A stretch of DNA of 64,000 nt from contig NC_088800.1 of the NCBI RefSeq assembly GCF_011386835.1, forward strand, positions 18,190,572 through 18,254,571. Reading direction: 5' to 3'. The DNA comes from Chrysemys picta bellii (lineage: Eukaryota; Chordata; Testudines; Emydidae). Below are positions 22,290-34,119 of this stretch, piece after piece. Below the pieces are notes generated by a model. It was given only the letters and a program-made list of their open reading frames with translations, was not told the DNA's origin and made no database searches. How positions within the stretch are numbered: the first letter of the stretch is position 1; each line of letters starts with the position of its first letter. Position numbers and translations under genes: made by a program.

Positions 22290-24150
22290 CATTACCTAGA
22301 AACAGAGAAAAATATTCATTGCACCTTCCAGATATTATATTCTAGTTTGTTGAAGGGGTGAATATTGGCCATTGGTTAGCCACTTAAGATTAAATGAAAG
22401 GAAGAATACAAAAAATCAATAATTGTGTTCATTTCATCAGTGTCCCTGAAGAAATAATAAGCAATTAGATGACACAATGTGTGGGTGATTAAAAAATAAG
22501 GAGACCGTTAATGCAAATGTAAAGAGAGGAACAAAATTCTGAATAATGGAGAAGTTTGCCCAGGTAAGTGACTTATGCAGTTCACCAAACAAAATGTAAG
22601 ATAATGTGGCTTGGGGTAAGAGAACGAGATTTGGGTAAACTCAGATAGCTTGTGCAAGGATGGTTAAGTTGGTTTGGAACAGTACAAAAGAGATCTAAAC
22701 AGATATTGCAGTGAACTTTAATTTGCCACACACAAAAGGTTTAGAAAGATGCTTTTCACTTCTCATTCAGGTGAAAATATGTCCCTTAGAGTTATGATGT
22801 TACACTAACTAATCTAAAGGTTACAGTCTCTTGGAAATCTGGATTTCTTCTCTTCTAGACCCACATCTAGCTCCTTCTCCCTTATAATTCCTTGCTGCTG
22901 CTTTATATTGACAGTGCCTTGTATGTCATATTTGTTAGATATGTTTGACAGCACATGTGATGCTGCCTGGTAAATGTACAAGAGTCACAATTAAAGAAGA
23001 TAACATTTGCCAGCAATTACCACAAAAAGGGTTTCCGGAGGTATTTATATATTTTAGGGAATCAATGTGTGATCTGATACCTCTTGCCGGTAACTGTTAG
23101 TAAACTCTGGCATTGTAATGGGGACCACTGTCTGTGATATTAAAATAATTTCTGCAGCTGAACATAAGATACAAGAGTAGGCTGATAGTTTCCAGTCCAA
23201 AACATTTAAAAATTATTGTTAACTGTGACCCAATCTAACAACCCCCATAAGACATGTTTAACTTTAAGCATTGAGTAATCCCAATGTGGAACTTAAGTTG
23301 AAGTTAACCATGTGCTTTGTTTGATTGTTGCCTAGAAGAGTAACACTGTTAACACTATGGTACTGTATTAAAGAACCTTAAAAAAAACAACCTACCAAAG
23401 TGTGAAATAATACCAGCAGTCTTAATTTTCACTCTTCAATAAAACAGGGAAGAACAGTGTGGAAAAATATATTTAAGACACATGCACAGAAATTTTAGAA
23501 ACAAATTATGACCCCGATTTTGAATTGGGATCCACTAATGTGAACTTCTACAGGACTGTGCATGATCACAGCGTCTTCACTGATGGATTCCAGAGCAGGA
23601 CCAGGGCCCTGGTTTTGACACAGTAAGTTAATATGCTAGATACTTAACTAACAACAACTTACTAACTAAAATTTGTATGTATGGCATTTTGGAAATATCA
23701 CTGATCCCTCAAACAATCAGGGAAGTACGGTTCTACATTTTAAAGTGTTTGATATTTTAAAGAGACCATTTGTTTTCTTATTGGACAAAGGACAAGAGGA
23801 GGTAGGGTTTCCCTGGCAGAGTTTATCCTTTTTGGCGAAGAATGACAGACAAAAATCAGTTTAGATTCAGAAAACTTCAAAGAGCCCATCAAAAACAGAC
23901 AGCAGATCTTTCTCTATATTTTCATGCCAAAACCAGTTGCAATCTATGAGCTTTTCTCTTTGGCCATTTGGGACTTGTCCAGTCCTTTCCCATTTGCTTA
24001 AAGATCACTCTGTGCTTTTTCTCCATCCTTCCCCTGGTGTTGCTCTGGTCTTCTGCTATCACTTTTTGCCCTGCTGCTAAATCTGAGTCTCTCATATGTC
24101 CTCCTCCTTCATCACTCTCAGCCTATTCCTACTTTTCCTCCCTCTCATTA
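22290..24150. other. intronic DNA, nothing recognised
   Basis: AT-rich sequence without recognisable repeat termini or coding similarity. Confidence 0.4.
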
Positions 24151-24156
24151 TCTATC

Positions 24157-24549
24157 TGTCACAGGGGACCACTGGTGCAACCCAGTGTATTCCACTGCTT
24201 GTCCAGCTTGTGTGGTGTCACGGTCACAAACAAACACCAGGTGTTACCTTTTCACCAAGGTGTGTGTTTGTTCTTTTCTTACAAAGTAACAAGTGTAATG
24301 CAGGCATGCAGCAATGGGAGACTTCTATGCCACCTTCATTCTGCAGCCCAGGCTCACCTTCTGAGCTGAGCCTTGCTTTCTGTTCATCCCACTTACATCC
24401 GCCCAAATTGCCTCATTAGCCCAGTGATTACTATCCAGGTGCTCAGTCCCCCAACACAGTGTATAATTGGCTTCAATTAAGCCTGTACTCTTCCCAGTGC
24501 TGCAGCAAACCCAGTGACCAGGGTGCTACTAGTTGTGCCCTGTCTCATA
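24157..24549 (-). repeat. left LTR (3' LTR) of the SCAN-gag element
   Basis: This is the direct repeat partner of the right LTR. It has only a short tgtgtg run where the partner has an expanded microsatellite. The inner end is diverged (tgtctcata). Confidence 0.8.
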
Positions 24550-25239
24550 CCTCCCCACTTATTTCTCCTGAGGCCGTTTCTTGCCTCTGGAAGAGGTCTT
24601 CTTTGCTGCCCATGCCCCATCCTCTTTGTGGGGCTGGGGTTCTACTAGGGGTTCCTGTTCCTTTTGCAGCTGGCCTTCCATGGACTACTGGTGATGGTCT
24701 CCTGCTTTCCACTAACAAAAAGTACACTTTGAGGGTGGAGGGTTTTCCCCACATCTCCACCTCGGCCCATAGGTCATTGCACCAGTCACACCTCACTGAT
24801 CTCTCCTCCAGTTTACTTGGCTCAAGGTTTATATCTACCTGCATGAATTGTCCCTCTAGAGCCCCATTCTCAGGATCCCTCTCTTCCCCTGACTTATCTT
24901 GGCCCTGGTTTGGGACTGTCGGGGTAGGCTCACAAGGCTTCCTTGTTGGGATCCCCCTCTCTCTTCAGCTTGTTCTCCATCCTGAGCCTTGCCCAAGACT
25001 TGTTCCTGCTTCATTTTCCCCTTCTCAACTTTTCCTCCTCCCCTCAAGTCCTCCAGTGTGTTTCGTCTTTCTAAGCTTGTCACATACTGGACCTGGAAGG
25101 ATCGACACTCGTGAACTTTTTGCACAGACCCACTGGTTGGGGTCCCTTCCCCCCATCATCAATCCTTTTTACATAAAGGGAATTGGATCCAGTCTGTTCT
25201 TAACATTGCTGAGTAAGGCAAAGACTTTACTAGCCCTAC

Positions 25240-26436
25240 TCACTGCCATCTACACTTTCCTTCTACTTCCAATGGGATAACTGCCAAGGGATAAGGTCTC
25301 TTTTCCCCACATATACAATAAATAGTTATCATCAACCTCTCTTGTTGCCACTGCAGCCTAACCAAGGTGTTCCGTATGAGGGAACACATTGCAGCTGAAT
25401 TCATAACACCCCTTGTCGTTCTTCGGGCTACTTCAGCCAGAATTGTTCTTATCTCAGGTCCCCTTTTTAGGGCTGTCCACCCACAGAACTCCACAAACCC
25501 ACAGTCCATGCAGGGGCAGTCTCTCTTTATGTGTTCTTGGCCCTTGTACTGGTAGCAGACTACTGCGTGAGCAGCTGGGGCATCATTGTTTGCCCTTTGC
25601 ATCTCCTTCGCAGGCTTTGCTGTATGAGGTTCTTCAGCCTTCTTCCCCCCACCCTTGATTATAGGGGGTACGGAGCTCTTTCTGTGGAAAGTTTGCCTCC
25701 ACAGACTCCTCTGTTAATTTTACCGCCACCTCTAATGATTCTGGCTGGTTCCTCCAAACTCAGACCCATGTAGTTGCAGGGAGGTGCTGTTTAAATTGCT
25801 CCAGAATAATGGAGTCCATTGGGGTCTTGATGAGCTGTCTATCCAGCTGTATGCAACCATCCAGTAGCCTAGTCTGATCATTTATGAGCAAAGGCCCTGG
25901 GACATATCCCACTGTTCCAGCTGGCTGCCCTGAATTTTTGGCATTACTTATCAATATTTGGCGGTATTCAGACAGGCCGACCCTGTCTGAAATAGCAGTC
26001 TTCAGCGTATCATAGTCTTTGGCCTAGTGTATTCGCTCAGGGCCATATAGGCTACCTGAGCCTCACTGTCCAGATAAGGGGTTGTCCCAAGTGCCCATGC
26101 ACCCTTGTTGTATTTGGGGCTAGTAGCCACCTGCTCAAAGGGTAGTAAAAAGGCATCGGGGTCATCCCCCGGGACTGTCTTACACAGTCCCAGGCCCACA
26201 TTTCAATTTCCAGTCCCCTCACTGAAGCTCACCAAACTCTAAAGGAGCTGTTCCTGTACCTGGGCCTTCTCTTTGATGAATACTAGCATCGTTTGCTGGG
26301 GCTGCACCTGCCAACTCAGAAGTGCTTGCATCCCTGCCTGCTGGGTCTTCTGCATCTTCTGTTGTTGTTCCACTAACCAGCACAGCATCAGGTCCATGGT
26401 GCCTGGATCTCCTGCCTTCGCACAGGTCTCCCTCAA
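25240..26436 (-). pseudogene. gag with SCAN-like capsid and zinc knuckle
   Basis: Minus-strand frames in order are as follows. At 26436-26239 a Gln-rich segment starts MRETCAKAGDPGTMD. At 26199-26002 is a capsid start containing DDPDAFLLPFEQVAT. At 25954-25760 is a segment with LEQFKQHLP, resembling the SCAN consensus. At 25602-25240 is a zinc knuckle (CYQYKGQEHIKRDC, second Cys replaced by Tyr) followed by a protease-like start (YPLAVIPLEVEG). Frameshifts separate the frames. The gag is related in type to that of the Gmr1-like element at 10.8 kb, but the two are clearly different families. Confidence 0.7.
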
Positions 26437-26485
26437 GGCTCCTTATCAGCTGAGGGAGTTATTAATCCTGGACCAACACCCACGC

Positions 26486-26897
26486 ATCACAGGACACCTC
26501 TGCCACTACTCAGCATACTCCAGTGCCTGGCCAATTTGCATGGACTCATGGTCACAAACACACACCAGGTTGTTATCTTTCACCAATGTGTGTGTGTGTG
26601 TGTGTGTGTGTTCTTTTCTTCCAAATTAAGACCATGTAATGCAGGTTTACAGCAAGGAGAGGTGTCCATGCCACCTTCACTCCTCCGGCTAGGCTCACCT
26701 TCTGAGCTGCCCCTTGCTTCCTGTTCCTCCCACTTGTATCCTGATCCTTCCAAATACCTCATTAGCTCAGTGATGATCATCTAGGTGCTCACAACCCCTC
26801 AACAAAAAGTGTATTAATGGCTTCAACTAAGCTTGTACTCTTCCCTGTGCTGCAGCAAACCCAGTGTCCAGGGTGCTGCTAATAGTACCCTGTCACA
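26486..26897 (-). repeat. right LTR (5' LTR) of the SCAN-gag element
   Basis: This is the direct repeat partner of the left LTR. It contains a (TG)12 run at 26587-26610 and ends TGTCACA followed by the CTATC duplication. Confidence 0.8.
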
Positions 26898-26902
26898 CTA
26901 TC

Positions 26903-28650
26903 TTATGCTTTTGTCACTATCAGAATTGTGCAAATAGCATTCCCTGGTAGGCTTTCTCCATTAGTTTGTCATATTGGATCAATCTGTGCCATGATTTCAT
27001 GATCAGCTACTAAACTCCTGCTTTATAAGGGGTTCTGCATGCAAAACTCCTGTGGCTACACCCGATGTTCTACATGTGAAATATAGTTCCCTTCATGGAA
27101 CCCTTTCTTACCTTCAAGACTTTTTGCACATTTTGCTTAGATAATCTGAAATTAAGCCTTATTTGCAGATATTGGAGCAGATGTAAGAGGATGCTCTTTT
27201 ATTGACTTCAGTGGCTCATTGTATTGATAGTTAATATTGTTAGCTGAATACATCATGTACTATTTCCTTCATTTTCCAAAAGTAATAATGAGAAATGTAA
27301 GTGTAAATTTCCCTGTATTTGGGGGGTTTGGGATCTCCTCTAATCTCACGCTCTTTATCTTTGGAAGCATGCTTTAAAACAGAATTCATCTGAGGGTCAT
27401 GGCAGGGACTGCAATGACTGCTATAATTAAGGTTTAATGTAACGTTCATGATAAACCCCATTTTCCAATTGCTTTTAACTTTTGACAATCAAATTCCCTT
27501 TTGGGCTGAAATGTTCCATGCTTAGACTCAGCCCAGACATAACTGTTCCAGGGAAATTTCAGCAAAATTCATCATTTTTTTTTAATTCAATGGCTTGTTG
27601 TTATTTTAAACAACCATCTCCAAGTGCTCAGGTGAGAGTTTTGTACACAAATAACAGTAGCTGAATGTATTTAGTTTAACCATGGAATGTTTTTTGTAAA
27701 TCTGAGTGAATTTAAGGAATAGGCAAGAATGCAGGATATTGGTTCAGTAATTTTGAAGCTCTGAGTATTGAAAGCTTTTTGCACATGAGCACTAAGTTTT
27801 TTCTGTTGGACTTCTTTTTTTCCTTATAACTTTAAAGCTACTGAACTGGTGTTCATCAATCATTGCTTGTTTTGTGGATTTCAGGTCAAAGCCATTATTA
27901 TTGTAAGTGGACACAATCCCATGGAAACCTTGCTTATGCTAGTGGTGAATCTGTCTCCTAAGTGAAACTTGCAGTGATTAAGGTTCTCAAAATTGTATGT
28001 ACTTAATTATAACTCACTCCAGAGAAATATAAAAATTTCTAGTTTATATTATAATTGACATATGCTTTTATTAATTGACAAATAATGTATGATGATACTG
28101 GCAGAGTATAAGTTCCTCTTCTTATTGTATTTTATTTGCATTAAAGTAGTTTTTAGAGGCTCCAACTGAGATTAGCCTCCATGGCACTAATTGCTGTACA
28201 AACTGATATAAACGCAGGGAACAAACGCTAAGGTTTGTGCTTTCAACTTTAACTTTGCATTTCCTGCTGGTGAGTGTTGATTTCCCAACCTTAATGTTGT
28301 GTTACACTAAATGTAGAAAGATGAGTGTTAGCATATAGAAACATATGTTTATAATAGCTTGCAACAATATAACTGGTGATAATAAACACTTTCAAACGAT
28401 ATATGACTGTCCTTTGAAGAAAGATCAAGAGGGCGTCCTGACAGTGATATGGATTAATCAGTGATGGAGAAGCAACTCGCTTTGAAGATTTAAATCTTAA
28501 TTTGAACTTTAAACCCTTTTGTGGCAGAGACCTTTTCTACATGTGGGCTAGAACAGTGGCCTGTAAGTGCTACTTGAATATGCATAATAAATGGTAACAA
28601 CAACTAGAAAATACACTATATGGAACACTCCTTCACTGGCAAAATGTTGA
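26903..28650. other. intronic DNA, nothing recognised
   Basis: AT-rich, no recognisable family. Confidence 0.4.
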
Positions 28651-28653
28651 CTA

Positions 28654-28779
28654 GGGACCATATTTTTAAAGATATTTACATGCCTAAGGATGCAGATAGG
28701 CACCTAGTGAGGTTTTCAAAAGTACCTGGAAGCCTGTTTGCATCTCTAGGCACCAAAATACTTTACAGATCTAGCCCTA
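28654..28779. repeat. diverged palindromic MITE-like repeat
   Basis: The stretch aaagatatttacatgcctaa through gcaccaaaatactttac has the same architecture (fragments of ttaggcacct and ttttcaaa on inverted arms) as the better copy at 55265-55412. Confidence 0.4.
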
Positions 28780-28789
28780 GATGACTTAA

Positions 28790-29520
28790 TGGGTCCTTTA
28801 CGTCTCTAACCTCTATGGGTCTATGAAAAATATTTTAGTGACATATACCAGAGACAGAAGCCTAAAATCTAGGTGGTGCACATTGCAATGAAAGCACACC
28901 ATTTAACTGCGCACTCTGACAGAGGCAGCATCAACAAAACAAAAAAAAACTAGAATAAATAGTATTTTAAAGGAGTCCCAGAAATACTTGGCAGAAGAGG
29001 TAGTTTCATGAGGTAAACCTTCTAAAACTTAAAGGAGGAAATCGATCCAGCCTCCCCTCATTTCCTACTCACAGAAAAGGCTCTGCTTTACTGGCTTTGG
29101 ATTTTTCAGAGTGTTTTACATAATTTTTTGTAACGGTTAGTTCTAAACCTGTTACAGAAATTGGAAATAAAGTGCAGATTCGTTTCCAGTCTTGCTTTGT
29201 TTTTTTTCTCTTACTGTCTGACTGGGAAGCTGAAGGACCCGCATAAACCTGTTTTTTTTTTCTTGTACTGAAAACAAACAAAAAGAAAGTAACTAATTAG
29301 AATAAATACTACAGCAACATAAAATAGCAGACTTCCATGGCCATTTCTCCATTCCAAAGTCCCACATACTCCAAATGATCCGGGGTCAACCCAATATTAT
29401 CTTTTGCATCACTGCTGATCCCAAACGAACAGAATGTTCTTGGATTTCAGTAAGATTTAATACTCATCTCCCAGCCTTTTGTAAGAGCTCCCTAAAGTCT
29501 AGAAATGCCTTCAGAAGTCA
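28790..29520. other. intronic DNA, nothing recognised
   Basis: AT-rich, no recognisable family. Confidence 0.4.
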
Positions 29521-29528
29521 GTATAAAA

Positions 29529-29861
29529 TAGTGTTTCCCAAATTTGGGACGCCACTTGTTTAGGGAAAGCCCCTGGCGGGCCGGGCCGGTTTGTTTACCT
29601 GCCGCATCCGCAGGTCCGGCCGATCGCGGCTCCCACTGGCCACGGTTCGCTGCTCCAGGCCAATGCGAGCTGCGGGAAGCGGTGTGGGCTGAGGGATGTA
29701 CTGGCCGCCGCTTCCTGCGGCTCCCATTGGCCTGGAGCAGCGAACCGTGGCCAGTGGGAGCCGCGATCGGCCGGACCTGCGGACGCGGCAGGTAAACAAA
29801 CCGGCCCGGCCTGCCAGCAGCTTTCCCTAAACAAGCGGCGTCCCAAGTTTGGGAAACACTG
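29529..29861. mobile_element. palindromic hAT-type MITE (333 bp)
   Basis: A perfect 8-bp duplication GTATAAAA (29521-29528 and 29862-29869) flanks inverted ends tagtgtttcccaaatttggg and cccaagtttgggaaacactg. The GC-rich palindromic core matches the MITE at 15453-15784, but the outermost end sequence differs. Confidence 0.9.
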
Positions 29862-29869
29862 GTATAAAA

Positions 29870-31599
29870 GATTGGAGACAACATGCTGCAGTGTTATGTT
29901 CAAACCCCCAAGGTAGAAGGGGTATAAGTCTGGAGAATATGTCTCATGGTTTATGAAAATGTATTATATCCCTAAATCCCTTTAAATAGCCTCTTACACC
30001 AGCGTGGAGAGAGAATTAGCGTACAGCTGCAGCCCTAAAAATACAGACTGGAAACAACAGGTTATTTTGCCTTGCAGCAGCATGTAAAAGCCTAGAGAGA
30101 AGCTAGCTGCCAGCTTCAGTTTAGCAGCTTGAACTGAAGGCACCATATAACACCAGAGAGAAAAAGCCAAGCCTTGAATGTTATATACACCAAGGAATTT
30201 CCTTAAGACCATAAGTTAACAAAGCAATGTGTGTATATATAACACACAACCAGAGTGAGTGAGCAGTGAGGGAAGAAAGGGAAAAAAGACAGATGAACCA
30301 TGTGATGGAGAAAAGGTACCAGACTGCAGTGACCTGGTTGGGACTGCTGGGCAGCCAGTGATGCTAATCATAAAAGGATGTTTGAGCCCAGTAAGCCAGT
30401 ACACTTGCATTCGCTCTTAGAACCTGGTAATGCATGCCTACTTACAAATGCAATTGCAGAAAAAACCCATGGAGGCAGTGGGTAAAAGAAAATGTAAAAG
30501 ACGTGCAGTTAATGCAAACAGCAATGGGAAGCAGACCCATATCAGAGTTCGTTACTACATTTACCAAAAATAAATACATATTAGCTACAGCCAGGAAGCA
30601 AAGGCCTTTATCCTACAGATCCTTATAAATTCACTTTGAAGGGACTACTCACATGCTTAAATTTAAGCATATGCATAAATGTTTGCAGGATCAGGGCCAA
30701 AGTGATGGAGTAGCATGTACTGGGAACTGCAGGAGATTTTTGTCAAAAACCTAAGAATGTATTGCCAGACAGTGTGGGGTAGGTGAAAAGCAAGCAAGCA
30801 ATAGTACTTCAGAAATGCATGGGAACACATCAGCAACTGACAGACTCAGATACCACGTTATGGGGCAGAGGACTCTCAGCCTACCAAAAGGTACAGCTAA
30901 TTTCCAGCTTGCACCAGTGTAGCTAGTTAAACAGAAAAACATGCAAGGGACACAAAAGAAACAATCTCAGTAGGCAAAACTCTTCCTTCAGTTCCCCCCT
31001 CTCCCCCATGAAGTGCCAGTGAAGTCAATGAGATAGCACAGGGAGCTTCTGGCCTGAGGACTGGTGTTCTTAGACTCTCTCTTCTACAAATTCCCACCTA
31101 TCTATAACCAAGACCACTTTCTATATTTTTTCCTGTCAGAGAGATCCCAGAGGATGGTGTTGGGGCAATTGCACATTTGCCCCATAGGCTGTCTTGTGAT
31201 GAGTTCTTTTTTGTCCCCACGCCTGCTCTACTCCAGAGGCCAGCTGGCAAGACAGTGAGACAGTTTGGGCTACCAGGTCCATCCATGTTTTCATGGCTAG
31301 CAGCTTTTGATTCCTTTGAATCACACCAGGACAGTGCAGTCAGTCTGCTTTCAGTCACTCACCGACAGAGGGCCTTAAATGAGAACAAATGGGCTGAGAG
31401 GCTCCGTTCAGAAAAGACAGAAGAGATGCTAATGGGCTGAGGGGTGTCAGAGTCCATTATTGAAGAGATCCACACACTGGCCCTGATTAACTGGTAAGCT
31501 CTGGCAGTTTTGCATTGCTCTGTGACACACAGCAGCCATCACTCAGCTTAGCTGGCCAGGTAAGTCGGGTTTGCAGTTGGTCTATGTCACTGGAGCAGC
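29870..31599. other. intronic DNA, nothing recognised
   Basis: No gene or repeat termini were recognised. Confidence 0.4.
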
Positions 31600-32880
31600 A
31601 CAAAGTATGTGGAGTATTCTGGTGAACCATGGATACCTTTGTTTTACTAAAGATTCCCCCTGGGGTGCCACCTGGAACTGGGGTACCACTGAGCCCACCT
31701 GGGCTCCCTTTACACAGTACTGCTGTGACAGGCCCTCAAGCCCCCTCCAGCACACATACAGGCAGCGACTCACCCAGCTGCAGCTACATACAGTCGCTGA
31801 GATCAGCTCTGCAGGGGAAGGCTTCAGCTAAGGAACTGCTCAACTACTCAAGTGCACACCCTCTCTGGAGGGTAAACTCAAAATTATACCGTCTTGTGCT
31901 GCACAGAGATCTGTACAGCGTAAGCTCGTGAAATTTGCCCCCTCCCTCAACGGGGAGAGGAAACGTACAACAGCTTTTTGCCCCAGGTTATGACTCCCAC
32001 ACTTACTGGTTTTAGACAAGGCAAAAATAAATCTATTAACTACAAAAGATAGATTTTAAGTGATTATAAGGGATAGCAACAGATCAAAGCAGGTTACGTA
32101 GCAAATAAACAAAAACACAATCTAAGCTTAATATACTAAAGAGATTGGATATGAGTAGCAAATTTGCATCCTAAATGATGATTTAAGCTGCTGCAGGCTC
32201 TTAAGGGACAAGCTGCATTTGCTTTCAGCTTAAAACCCCAGGTATTCCTTTCACAGGCTAGGAATCCCTCTAGCCTGGGTCCAGCACTTCTCCCCCGTTC
32301 AGTCTTTATTCCTCAAGTCTTTCCAAGAGTCTCCTTTGGGTGGGGAGTCAGTGAAGAACCACGATGGTGTCACTCCCCTGCCTTAAATAGCTTTTGCATA
32401 GGGCAGGAACCCTTTGTATCCACGCTTGGTTCCCACGCCCAGTCAGTGGAAAAACACTGATGTTCCAAGATGGAGTCCAGTACCAGGTGATCTGGTCACA
32501 TGCCCCTGTAGCGTCATAGCAGCCATGACTTGGAGACTATTTGTAGCCTCCTCAGGAAGGCTCCCTGGTGGGAGATTAGCTTCTTCTAAGGCCTATTGTT
32601 TTCTCTAATGGCCCTTCCCAGCCAACCACCTAGACTGAGTGCATTCTGGCTGGTGGGCGTTCCCCAGGTATAAACATATTTGTACTGCAGATACACAGTC
32701 ATTATTCCTAACTCCAGATACAAAAATGATACATGCATACAAATAAGATAATCAGATTCAGTAAATCATAACCTTTTCAATGATATCTCACATGCCTTAT
32801 ATTGCATGAAATACATCATAATTATACCATACTCGTATAATAATATTACTGTGAAGAATATGGGGTGTTGTGTCACACTG
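31600..32880 (-). mobile_element. probable LTR/ERV-derived block, limits uncertain
   Basis: The sequence ends GTGTCACA near 32877, and TGTGACA occurs at about 31724, so a TG...CA pair about 1.15 kb apart is possible. I found no matching flanking duplication. The interior (for example ccttaaatagcttttgcata) has LTR-like style. No retroviral domain is readable. Confidence 0.3.
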
Positions 32881-32884
32881 GGAT

Positions 32885-33470
32885 TGTGCCTGGGTCTCTG
32901 GGTGCTCATGGACTGGACAACCGTGGACACCATTTTGTTTCCATGAATACCTCGCACTCCAGTGCTCCAGTGTGTGAGGTGGGCAGTAAATGCGGGGGAG
33001 AGGGGGTTGCAAATGGATCTTGAGGAGCTAGGAGAATATGTTAGACCTAATGTTACCTATAAATTGGTTTGTTGGGACATTTGGGGAAAACTCTAGACGT
33101 AGGGATGATGCTTCCAGGAAGCTTTGGTCTCTGCCTTACAGGGGGGAGATATGATTTATCCCCTCCCCTCCTTTCAGTTTATACCATGAGACCACCCCAG
33201 TTCTGCTGCCAAGGAAGCCTCCAGGCTATGAAAGCAGAGGTGCGGTTTGCTCCCAAGAGCGGAAGTGATGCAGACAACCGTACGTGGTCCCTCTGCACTG
33301 GAATAACGATCACCCTTAATTATTGCATGTTTAGCAGTCTCTTCAGCCCCTGCATTGCTTTTGCTGCTTCTCTGTAAATTCCCTTCAGTTTGTTGTGGTG
33401 CAGAGCTGGAACACTGTACTAGGTGTGGTCACAGCAAGGCCACAGAGAGCATAACTGTCATCTCCCTGCT
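32885..33470. other. intronic DNA, nothing recognised
   Basis: No gene or repeat termini were recognised. Confidence 0.35.
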
Positions 33471-34115
33471 GGGAGCAGCCTGTATGCCCCAGGCTGCAAG
33501 TACCACTTAGTGGCGAGTGTCCAGGGCCGCTTGCCTAGCAGCTACAGTTCACGGTAGCGTCACCCAACGGTGAGAGTCCAGGGCTGCTCTGCCTAGGGGC
33601 TATTGTCCCAATGACGGGTGGAGGGAACCCGGGCCCACCCGACACCACCAGGTTTCAACCCAGGGTGCTACAAAGCAGTAGGCCATATACATAGCATAGG
33701 GTCTGGTATCCTTACTCATGCTCCCTGGGTCACTTCCTACCCCTGTTTCCTGTACATCCATTGATGCCACGGCTCGGTCTTAGGATCCCACCTGGCTCCC
33801 TCCCTGTTTCGTCTCGGGAGCCCCTTCCCCTGGCGATAGCGAGTCGTCGCCCTTGGTTCCCATAGTTGATAGGCTTCCGGCAATTTGGCTAGTAGGCTTG
33901 GTCCTGGCAGCTTGGCGTCTCAGCGGCATCTGGGCAGGAGGCTGCTGCATCCAACTGGCCTCCTCGGTCAGCCCAGACTGAGCAGAGCTGCTCCCTTTTG
34001 AATGCTCCCACTACTGGGAGCATGCCCAACAGAGATGAGGGGGCGTGGCTTCCTTCGTCCAGAGCAGCTCCTTAACCCTTGCCTCACCAGTGTGGGGTTG
34101 ATACACCCCGTCACA
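33470..34115. repeat. GC-rich unclassified interspersed repeat, possibly an LTR
   Basis: An isolated GC-rich block in AT-rich intron begins near tgtcatctccctgc and ends near accccgtcaca. TG and CA termini are present, but no flanking duplication was found. Confidence 0.35.
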
Positions 34116-34119
34116 CTCC

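Larger units (their letters stand above)
24157..26897 (-). mobile_element. internally deleted LTR retrotransposon with SCAN-like gag
   Basis: Two direct terminal repeats (about 24157-24549 and about 26486-26897) align along their length. Examples are ggctcaccttctgagctg in both and the end ccctgtca. The outer ends read TGTCACAGG and CCTGTCACA. A perfect 5-bp duplication CTATC flanks the element (24152-24156 and 26898-26902). Between the LTRs, the minus strand encodes a gag with SCAN-like capsid and a zinc knuckle and just reaches the protease start. RT, RNase H and integrase are absent. It lies antisense in HDGFL3 intron 1. Confidence 0.85.

Noticed and set aside
24459..25280. 273-codon + strand frame
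   Set aside because: It lies across the LTR and interior of the minus-strand SCAN-gag retroelement and reads as low-complexity Ser/Leu/Pro sequence without a recognisable domain.
31724..32877. Full LTR with TGTGACA/TGTCACA ends
   Set aside because: The termini fit, but the five bases outside (actgc and ctggg) do not match, so it is kept only as a low-confidence LTR-like block.
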